DNA of 64,000 nucleotides, taken from the NCBI GenBank assembly GCA_963920575.1, contig OY986963.1, positions 8,904,896-8,968,895 of the forward strand, given 5' to 3'. The notes below the pieces were generated by a model that ran no database searches, was not told the origin of the DNA, and saw only the letters and a program-made list of their open reading frames with translations. The position numbers and the translations under genes are program-made. Positions 56,838-64,000 of the stretch are shown in pieces. Source of the DNA: Narthecium ossifragum. Taxonomy: Eukaryota; Streptophyta; Magnoliopsida; Dioscoreales; Nartheciaceae. Position 1 is the first letter of the stretch. Each line of letters opens with the position of its first letter.

Positions 56838-57181
56838 GAATTTCACACACACGCATCTAAAAATTATACCCGTGCTTCCATCATAGAGTTACACATTCTT
56901 TTGAAACACACGTTTTCAAAACATACACGTACCATTATAAAACATACACGTATCGTTGTAACAAATACACGTATGTAGAATTTCATACACACGCATCTAA
57001 ACATTAAACCCGTGCTTTCATCATTTTCTTTTGTAACACGCATTTTCAAACAATACACGTATCGGTATAACAAATACACGTGTAGCGTCAAAATACTTTG
57101 AGGTCCTCTGTTGTAAAAAATCAGTGGGGGTCTCAGTCCGCCAAATATGAACATTGGGGTCCATTTTGGCAAAAAAAATTC
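56838..57181. repeat. Right interior of the MULE, tandem repeat
   Basis: Two diverged copies of a unit of about 140 bp (AATTTCACACACACGCATCT ... ACAAATACACGTATGTAG) from 56838. The motif ACGTATGTAGAATTT also occurs left of the gypsy insertion (38492-38506), so the gypsy element landed in this array. Ends with the MULE terminal repeat. Confidence 0.65.
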
Positions 57182-57712
57182 TGAATTACGTACGAGGATG
57201 ATCTAGGATAGATGCGGCCTTGATCTTTTAAGTCATTAATTTAGAGTAATAATTAATGCACATCCATATGTATTGGTTTCCGGCCGGACTCAATGTTGTG
57301 GTTGGTGACTTGATTGACTCAACACTAAAGAAAAAAAGTTCATAGCACCTATTGTTTTTTGAACGAGTTACAGATTAAATTTTAGGTCAAAATACATTTT
57401 AATACCCTGTAGTTTCAGGTTTTGTCATTCTACTACCATCATCTTTAAAAATCACATTATCATACCCTATAGTTTCAAAATCTTGCAATTTAGTCCAAAC
57501 CGGTAGACGCTGTTAGTCTGACTCACGGCAAACCGATCACCATACTCAATTTACTCAATTTTGACTGTTTTGGTAAATTTTGACTTTCACTAACGTAGGA
57601 AGAGAGAGATATTTGATGGACCGTACTCAATTTTAATTTTGACTGGTTTGACTTTCGCTGACGTAGGAGAGAGAGAGAGATAGGAGGGAGAGAGAGAGCA
57701 CCGCCGGGGTCG

Positions 57713-58030
57713 GGGCAGGAGCTTCGCCTGGGCGGCTGCGCTCCCATCTAGCGACGCCTTCCGGAACCTGGCCTTCTTGAGCTCCTCCGCCCACACCTCC
57801 ACCTTCACCTCCCCCGTCCGCTTCGGCCTGCCCACCGCCACGATGTTCTTGATCTCCGTCCCCAGCAGCTGCCTCTCCATCGCGTGCCGCCGCTCCTCCT
57901 CCGCCCCCGCCCTCCCCTCGGCGTCATCCCCCAGCGCGTCGAACACCGCCGAGTAATAATGCAAGGCCTCGACGAACCTCCCCAGGAAGTCCCCCACGTG
58001 GCTCATGTCCTGCTCCGCCATGGTGATCAG
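57713..58030 (-). pseudogene. Captured GRAS-family transcription factor fragment
   Basis: The minus-strand frame reads EQDMSHVGDFLGRFVEALHY, YSAVFDALG, ERHAMERQLLGTEIKNIVAV-like text with a GRPKRTGEVKVEVWAEELKK segment. This is the PFYRE-to-SAW region of GRAS proteins (SCARECROW-like). The N-terminal leucine repeats and VHIID motif are absent, and the frame passes into TIR-derived purine-rich sequence at both ends. It is a piece carried by the MULE, not a gene. I cannot place it in a GRAS subfamily. Confidence 0.7.
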
Positions 58031-58139
58031 CTTCGGCCGCAGCGGTGGGGAGAGAGAGAGCACCCGCCGGGGTCGGGGCGGACGCCGTTCGTGGGGAACC
58101 CCGTGGTGGGTGACGAACCTTCGGCGCGCTCGACCCCGT

Positions 58140-58790
58140 CCAGGTGACAATGATGGCCAAGCACCTCGACACCATCTACGTCTCCTGCTGGCAATGCTCC
58201 TCTACCCACACCTCCACCAACAAGCCCGACCTCGACCTCGTCGTCTACCCCTACGACACCGTCCCCCACAAGGAAGGACCGCCACTGGTTGAACGACCAC
58301 TTCCAGCCGACGGGGGCCTCGGGGATGGCGTCGCTGGGCTTGGCGTTGGAGCCGGCGTAGTGGACGACACCAGTAGCGGTGAGGATTTCCTTGGCGAACC
58401 GGGTGGACGCGACCATGTAGTAGTCGCGGGGGGCCTGGTCGGCGGTGACGAGCACGTAGTAGTTACTGTAGCTCAAAAACAGAGCTTCCAATCGGGCTTG
58501 GGGTGGAGGGAAGAGAAAGAGTCGGGGAATAGGAAGAGGGAGCTCAGGGAGGCGGAGGCTAATGAGGTACTCGTAGCGTCGTTGACTGGCGGGGGAAAAT
58601 GCCGACAACGGGAGCTCGAGGGATGTCGGATCTAAGACGTCGTATGAGTGCCGGAGGCAGTGGCGCGGCACCACAAGCATGAGGCGGCGATGGAGGGATC
58701 CAAGCAGTGCTACTCACGGTGGCGCAGGGCATGGCGGCTCCGGTGGCAGCGGTGTGGACGCCGGACCTCCCCCGAACCCCCGGCCAGTGC
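58140..58790. other. Second coding-like insert in the Pack-MULE
   Basis: GC-rich; the minus strand frame contains [20 protein letters not shown] and [20 protein letters not shown], which look like real protein text of one gene, but I do not recognise the family. Probably a second captured fragment. Confidence 0.4.
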
Positions 58791-58815
58791 TCCCTCTCTC
58801 CCTCCCGTCTCTCTC

Positions 58816-58818
<3 letters not shown>

Positions 58819-58877
<59 letters not shown>
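58819..58877. repeat. (CT)n microsatellite
   Basis: About 58 bp of uninterrupted CT inside the Pack-MULE, next to a copy of the element's purine/pyrimidine subterminal text. Confidence 0.95.
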
Positions 58878-58881
<4 letters not shown>

Positions 58882-59312
58882 TACGACAGCTTCCTCGTTG
58901 GGTGGGGAGGACGCGGTGGACTTGCCACGATGGCTGCAGTCCATGGTGCGGGAGGAGTGAACGGTGGAGGTGGACGCCACCCGGGTTGTCAGAATGATGG
59001 AGGAGGTCGCCTGGCGAGGATGTTCAGAGGGTTTCCCTCGCCGTCCAACGTCGGCGGGTGTTCTCTCTCCCTCATGTATCTCTCTCTCTCCCCACGTCGG
59101 CAAAACTAGTCAAGCGAAACCGGTCAAAATTGAGCACGTGACCATTTTGTGACCGGTTTGCCGTGAGTCAGACTAACGGCGTTACCGGTTTGGACTAAAT
59201 TGCAAAATTTTGAAACTATAGGGTATGATAATGTGATTTTTAAAGATGAGGATAGTAGAATGACAAAACCTGAAACTACATGGTATTAAAATGTATTTTG
59301 GCCTAAATTTTA

Positions 59313-59749
59313 TACCAGGTGAGCTGGTGGCTTACGTATTGGCTGGAGTATTTCATAATAAAAAAAAATTATACCAGTTGAGCTGGTGGCTTAGGTATGA
59401 CGATATGAGGATAATCTAAGATACATGCGACTTGATCTTTTGAGACATTAATTAAGAGTAATAATTAATGCACATTCAATGTCCTTTTATCTTCTCGTCA
59501 CCGACCTTGGAGTTTTCTGACGGATCACTGTTATCACGGTTTTAAAACGCGTGGTGTCTTATAAGGGTTACTAATATACTTATTATCCACGTGGGGTTGT
59601 TTACCTGGTTACCTGGTTCGACCACACGCCCTCCAGGCCAACACCGACACCTAGGTACCCCGGGTCTCACAAACCAAACCCCTTAAAGGCCCAGCGTCCT
59701 CGCTGGCACAATCCGGCTAACAGACCTACAACCTGCTCTGATACCATCT
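59313..59749. other. Local repeat unit, then gypsy leader with primer site
   Basis: 59325-59510 is a partial copy of the GAGCTGGTGG..TTACG unit described under findings. From about 59580 the minus strand is the leader of a gypsy element, with primer site TGGTATCAGAGC at 59735-59746, three bases before its LTR. No coding sequence. Confidence 0.6.
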
Positions 59750-60240
59750 TGTCGCGCCCCGACCCGTGAAGGCCCAACCGGGTCGGGCGACGCGAACCGG
59801 AACCTAACTAAATGCAGAATAATTTTGGCGAGGGGTTCCCTCTAATCTATAGGTTTCCCTAAACAGTTCATAAGCACCCTTATTTAACAATAATTCCAAA
59901 CCTTAATAAGATATAATAAAGATATACTCAAATCCTCAAAAGGGTTTACATTTATACATCATACTCCCGTAGGAGACTAACTAAACGGAAAGGGTGTAGA
60001 AAACGATCACCGCTCCTCAAGCACCGCCAGACACCGCCGCACCACTAAACACCTGCCCGGTAGGGGCCACTGAAGAGGAGCTAACGCCTGCACCTGCAAA
60101 ACGCAGCCCGGGTAGGAGTGAGCACTAAGCTCAGTAGGGTTCTACACTATGATACACAGAAAGGAGGGAACTCAACAGTATCGCCCCCAGACTAGGCTTA
60201 GGTGTGCTACGGGGTCCCATAACCCCACTAGTGTCTCTAG
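59750..60240 (-). repeat. Truncated gypsy LTR
   Basis: Ends GGGTCGGGGCGCGACA on the minus strand beside the primer site, so it is the 3' part of a 5' LTR. It is related to the solo LTR at 43217-45607 mainly at this end and around GGGTAGGAGTGAGCA / GGTAGGAATGAGCA. Its other end is cut off near 60240, where a foldback arm begins. Confidence 0.65.
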
Positions 60241-60520
60241 GTATCCACAGAAGATGAAGCAAACAGTTGTACCAAGAATTTAAGAGAGCACAGAGGAGAT
60301 GAAATAACGTCATATATTTACTGGAGGGGTAATTTTTTCAATTTACATAGAAAACTGACGGAATGAAACGGTAGTTTACCGAAGGTGACTTTTTACAAAT
60401 TTAATGAATAATAGAGGTGGTGAAATACAATAAACGAAAATGTACATGGGTTTCTGCAAATTCTCTAAAATATAAGTGACGATACGTCAAAAACCCCAAA
60501 AAAGAATTATACCAAATCAG
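60241..60520. repeat. Single arm of the foldback family
   Basis: Closely matches the right half of 36790-37350 (CAAGAATTTAAG, TATTTACTGGAGGGGTAATT, AATGAATAATAGAGGTGGTG). The other arm has been removed or replaced by the LTR on its left. Confidence 0.7.
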
Positions 60521-60656
60521 CTGGTGGATTACGCACGAGGATGATGTAAGATACATGCGGCCTTGATCTTTTAAGTCATTAATTAAACGTAATAATTAAT
60601 GCACATCCAAATGTATTGGTTTCCGGACACAATGTTGTGGTTGGTGACTTGATTGA

Positions 60657-61820
60657 GGGGGCGTTTGGTTGCTTGCATCAACTGATGCAATGCATCAGTT
60701 GATACCAGCAACCAAAACAACAAGTGTTTGGTTGCTTGTATCAACTGATACAGTATCAGCTCATTTTCTGTTTGATTAGTGTGTATTGCATCAGGTGATG
60801 CATGTAATCAAACGTCGCAATTGCCACCGCCCGTTCACCTCCGACGACCTCCTCGGCAACCACCACCATCACCACCACTCTCTATCTCCCTCACCCCTCA
60901 ACTCCTCCTCCACCCTCCTCTCCTCCATTCACCTCTCCACCATTAGTCCCAGTGAAGATTTGGGTGCACTATTCATCTTCTTCCTCTTTCCGATCTTATC
61001 GGAGCTCCGCCAGATGCCGCCAAAAAGAGACCAAAAGGCCAGGAAAATGTGCGGAGAGAAGCACCACAATCTCCCCTACCTAACACCCCAACATTAGAGG
61101 CGAATCTAGAGGAGAAACAGCGACCATGGCCGGCGAAAGGCCGGCCACGAGCTCGTAGGAAAACATGGTGGAGAAGAGGGGAAAAGCAGTTTCCGACCTA
61201 GAAAAACACCCCAAAAATGGTCGGGGAGGTGTTGGGAAGGATTGGAGAGCTTCCTCCGACGTTGCAGTCGCCGGAAAAAAGGCCTCCAAAATCGTCCTCG
61301 GAACCGCCTACGACAACCCACTACCGGAAAAAGGCCTCTGTGGAAGAGGGGAAGGAGGAGCTCGAGGAAGGATCGCCGCCGAGCTTGGGGAAGGAGAGAG
61401 CGGAAGGAGGCGAATGGGTGACCAGAGCTCGCCGCGGAGCTTGGGGAAGGAGAGGGGAAGGAAGTCGGTGATCGGGTGAGAGAGAGAGAGAGCAGTGGAA
61501 GAGAGGAGCTTGGGGAAGGATCGCCGCCGAGCTTGGGGAAGGAGAGGGGAAGGATCGGCGGTGATCGGGTGAGAGAGAGAGAGAGCAGCAGAGAGAGCAT
61601 CGGTTAGAGGGAGAGAGGGGAAGGAGGGAAGAGATGAGGGGAAGAAGTCACGTGGTATCACGTGAGATGCATCTCCTGATGCTGCATCAGCAGATGCAGC
61701 ATGAAGTCACTTCTTTGCATCTCTAGATGCAGCATCAGTTGATGCATCTGGTCATGTTTGGACCATGATGCTGCATCAACTGATGCATGCATCTGTTGAT
61801 GCAGGCAACCAAACGCCCCA
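60657..61820. mobile_element. PIF/Harbinger-like non-autonomous element
   Basis: Ends GGGGCGTTTGGTTGC and, inverted, the same sequence; a TGCATCAACTGATGCA motif is repeated at both ends. Flanked by TGA (60654-60656, 61821-61823); the sister repeat near 57311 shows the empty site TTGATTGACTCAAC. A 3-bp duplication fits PIF/Harbinger, though TGA is not the commonest target. The GC-rich middle has internal repeats (CGAGCTTGGGGAAGGA, three times) and no transposase. Confidence 0.7.
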
Positions 61821-61823
61821 TGA

Positions 61824-61981
61824 CTCAACACTCAAAAGTTAAAAAGGTTCATAGCACCCATTGTTTTTTTGAACGAGTTACAAATTAAATTTTATACCAG
61901 TTGAGCTGGTGGCTTACGTACGAGGATAATCTAAGATACATGCGACTTGATATTTTAAGTCATTAATTAAGAGTAATAATT
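61824..61981. other. Further copies of the local repeat unit
   Basis: Continues the unit interrupted at 60656 and starts another (GAGCTGGTGGCTTACGTACG at about 61905), which is in turn broken at about 61982 inside GAGTAATAATTA. Confidence 0.6.
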
Positions 61982-62640
61982 AGGGGGAAGTGGCTCCAGC
62001 ACCATAAAATGAACTTATCATGTTAAAAAAACACTAAACATAAGATTTGGGTCCTTAGCATCATTTTACACTACAAAATACACATATCCCCTTCTCTCCA
62101 TTATCCCCTTTAACCTTGCATCCACCCCTGGACACCCTCCCCCCCGGCCCTCCTCTCCTCCCCTCCTTCCTCCTCTAGACCCCGGAACCTGGGCCTCGTC
62201 AGGATCATCCCACGGGCACCAACCCTCGTCGGAACCGGCACCGTCCTCCGCTCCTCTACTCCTTCCTTCTCTAGACCCCACAACCACCGTGGCCTCATCG
62301 GGATCCTCCTCGGGCTCCAACCCACATAGGAACCGGCGCCGCTCGCTGCTCAACACCATCACACCCGGCGTCTCCAGCACCATCCACCATCAGATCCAAG
62401 GACCCCCCATCACCGCCACCCTCCTCCATCCATTCTCCGACCAAATACGGAGACCAAGCACCACCATCCTCTCCTACCTCACAGTTTGTCTCCTCCACGA
62501 GCTCCAGGGCCGCCTCCTCTTAACTGCGTCCCTTCTCCCCTATCGACGAGGTCTCCCCTAACAAGTTCGTTGTCGTCGCCGCCGATCACCGTCGTCGTCG
62601 TCAAGGCCGGATCTTCACTCCGTCGTCGTCCTCCAGTGCG
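61982..62640. other. Start of an unidentified insertion
   Basis: The local repeat is interrupted by GGGGGAAGTGGCTCCAGCAC, which may be the terminal repeat of another DNA transposon that continues past the window. The GC-rich stretch 62100-62640 gives several overlapping proline-rich frames without a domain. Confidence 0.4.
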
Positions 62641-63110
62641 CAGCAAGGGCGGCAAGAAGCGGCTGTCGGAATCCACATTGAAAAGAGCAAAGAGAAAAGA
62701 GAAAAGAGAAAACTGAAACAGACATGCAGGCAGCTGGCATCGTCACCGCCCATCGCCACTCATCACCCCATTCACGAGGATGACTTCATCAAGAGTCCAA
62801 GCAGAGCTGCAGGAAGCAGCTGTCGGAATCATCATTGAAAGGAGAAAAGAGAAAAGAGAAAACTGAAAAAAGAAAACTGAAAACTGAAAAGAGAAAACTG
62901 AAAACTGAAAAGAGAAAACTAAAACAGACATGCGGGCAGCTGCCATCGTCGCCGCCTATCGCCGCTCATCACCCCATTCACGAACATGACTTCATCAAGA
63001 GTCCAAGCGGAACTGCAGGAAGCGGCTGTCGGAATCAACATTGAAAGGAGAAAAGAGAAAACTGAAAAGAGAAAAGAGAAAACTGAAAACTGAAATGTAT
63101 TGTATTCCAC
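62640..63110. repeat. Three tandem units with AGAAAAG/ACTGAAA tracts
   Basis: Three copies, each with GCTGTCGGAATC (near 62662, 62817 and 63025), an A/G tract of variable length, then GACATGC(A/G)GGCAGCTG and CACCCCATTCACGA (the third copy lacks the last parts). Unit lengths differ because of the A/G tract. Non-coding. Confidence 0.75.
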
Positions 63111-63225
63111 TAATCTTCATGAGTATTCTCTTTTCTCTTTTTCACTGATGTTCACGAATGGATCCGTGTTGGCGGCACCGATGAGGGCGTCGGCGCCATG
63201 ATCCGTGTTCGCGGCACTGACGAGG

Positions 63226-63785
63226 ACCAAATATAGCAAAGAGAAATCTGAATATTGGGCCAATATTGAACTAAACCAAATATAGCAAAGAGAAAAGAGA
63301 AAAGAGAAAAGAGAAAAGGCAAAACTGAATATGCAGTATTGAATTGAAACAATGAATAATATACAAAACATAGCAAAGAGAAAAGATAAAACTGAATATT
63401 GGGCCAATATTGAACTGGACCAAACATAGCAAAGAGAAGAGAGAAAAGAGAAAAGGCAAAACTGAATATGCAGTATTGAACTGAAACAATGAATAATATA
63501 CTAAACATAGCAAAGAGAAAAAATAAAACTGAATATTGGGCCAATATTGAACTGGACCAAAACATAGCAAAGAGAAAAGAGAAAAGAGAAAAAGCAAAAC
63601 TGAATATGCAGTATTGAACTGAAACAATGAATAATATATAAAACATAGCAAAGAGAAAAGAGAAAACTGAATATTGGGCAAATATTGAACTGGACAAAAC
63701 ATAGCAAAGAGAAAAGAGAAAACTGAATATTGGGCCAATATTGAACTGGACCAATGAACAGCATACAAAACATAGCAAAGAACTC
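63226..63785. repeat. Tandem array, about 137-bp unit, with 17-nt palindromes
   Basis: Copies contain CATAGCAAAGAGAAAAGAG, ATGCAGTATTGAACTGAAAC and the palindrome AATATTGGGCCAATATT, starting at 63251, 63395, 63532, 63670 (mutated) and 63726. Open frames through it are repeat artefacts. Confidence 0.85.
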
Positions 63786-64000
63786 CCAACTTCACTTTTC
63801 TCTTTTTCATTTTTCTGTTTTCTGTTTTCTCTTCTCTTTTCTCTCTTCTCTCTTCTCTCTTTTCTTTTCTTCTTCTATCCCCCGTCTACGCCACCATTCT
63901 CGTCGATCAGCCACCATAATCATTCCCTGATGTCCCTATTATCCCTCCTATACTAATCTTAACCGACGACGAGCTCCCAACTTCACTTTTCTTTTTTCTC
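63786..64000. other. Pyrimidine-rich tail of the window
   Basis: CTTTTCTC-type tract at 63795-63880, then short mixed sequence; CTCCCAACTTCACTTTTCT occurs twice (63782, 63975). No gene. Confidence 0.5.

Larger units (their letters stand above)
37391..57181. mobile_element. MULE opened by nested gypsy DNA
   Basis: Left end GAATTTTTTTTGCCAAAATG and right end, inverted, the same 20 bases start terminal repeats of about 95 bp. Flanks are TGGATTACG (37382-37390) and TGAATTACG (57182-57190), a 9-bp duplication with one mismatch, the Mutator signature. An uninterrupted site of the same local repeat exists near 60530 and 61910. Without the gypsy composite (38506-56837 plus one TSD copy) the element is about 1.45 kb and encodes no transposase. 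Confidence 0.8.
57385..59303. mobile_element. MULE carrying host gene fragments (Pack-MULE)
   Basis: Starts GGTCAAAATACATTTTAATA and ends with the near-complement TATTAAAATGTATTTTGGCC; terminal repeats extend over roughly 250-330 bp. Flanked by a perfect 9-bp duplication TAAATTTTA (57376-57384, 59304-59312), and the empty site is seen in the sister repeat near 61890. No transposase. The GC-rich interior holds a GRAS fragment and other unidentified coding-like pieces. Confidence 0.9.

Noticed and set aside
58679..59109. Frames with SLSLSLSL repeats
   Set aside because: Simple translation of a (CT)n microsatellite inside a MULE.
62640..63785. CRISPR-like regular repeats
   Set aside because: Repeats are long, diverged and joined by purine tracts without unique spacers, and this is a plant nuclear sequence.
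63152..63810. Long minus-strand frames rich in Phe/Leu/Ser that look like membrane proteins
   Set aside because: They are translations of the tandem AGAAAAG/ACTGAAT array; three overlapping frames give the same pattern because the unit is near a multiple of three.
1..64000. tRNA or rRNA genes
   Set aside because: I saw only tRNA-complementary primer binding sites of retroelements and no cloverleaf or rRNA core sequence.

Overview
This is nuclear DNA of a flowering plant. It holds one intact host gene, a two-exon cytochrome P450 of the CYP84A type (ferulate/coniferaldehyde 5-hydroxylase, syringyl lignin), at 34097-36364 on the minus strand. Nearly everything else is transposable elements inserted into one another, with many target-site duplications still readable. 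The retroelement repertoire and a monocot-like P450 sequence suggest a monocot outside the grasses, but this is a weak inference. A 200-N assembly gap lies at 13969-14168.

Layout. 1-6071: eroded Ty1/copia element (gag, start of protease, 3' LTR). 6850-7610: LINE fragment split by a 317-bp hAT MITE. 9650-13968 (minus): fragment of a reverse-transcribing element that encodes a 30K-type movement protein and is organised like an endogenous pararetrovirus. 14169-15844: LTR of a family that recurs as a solo LTR at 43217-45607, next to a decayed hAT transposase tail. 16693-17934: hAT element carrying an ARM-repeat gene fragment. 18327-18582: short Helitron. 20649-27599 (minus): young Ty1/copia element with a full-length polyprotein, nearly identical LTRs and an unusual 97-bp flanking duplication. 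29448-33047: cluster of short Helitrons around a MULE-like element whose roughly 500-bp inverted ends carry a DEAD-box helicase fragment. 34097-36364: the P450. 36790-37350: foldback element. 37391-57181: MULE with a 9-bp target duplication, opened by an 18.3-kb Ty3/gypsy composite (38506-56837, TSD GAATT) that contains three LTRs, two internal regions and the solo LTR. 57385-59303: second MULE with a GRAS gene fragment and a perfect 9-bp TSD. 59600-60240: truncated gypsy LTR and leader. 60657-61820: PIF/Harbinger-like element. 61982-64000: edge of a further element and tandem repeats.

The P450 is the only gene with a cellular role. The rest is a record of insertions whose order can be deduced: for example a local repeat unit was hit by a MULE, the MULE by gypsy DNA, and the gypsy gag by another element that later collapsed to a solo LTR.

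The most unusual signal is an array of paired GATCGATC motifs in several otherwise different LTRs. The two motifs of a pair usually start 22 bp apart and form hairpins. In the copy at 14344-14572 the inner arm bases change between hairpins while pairing is kept.
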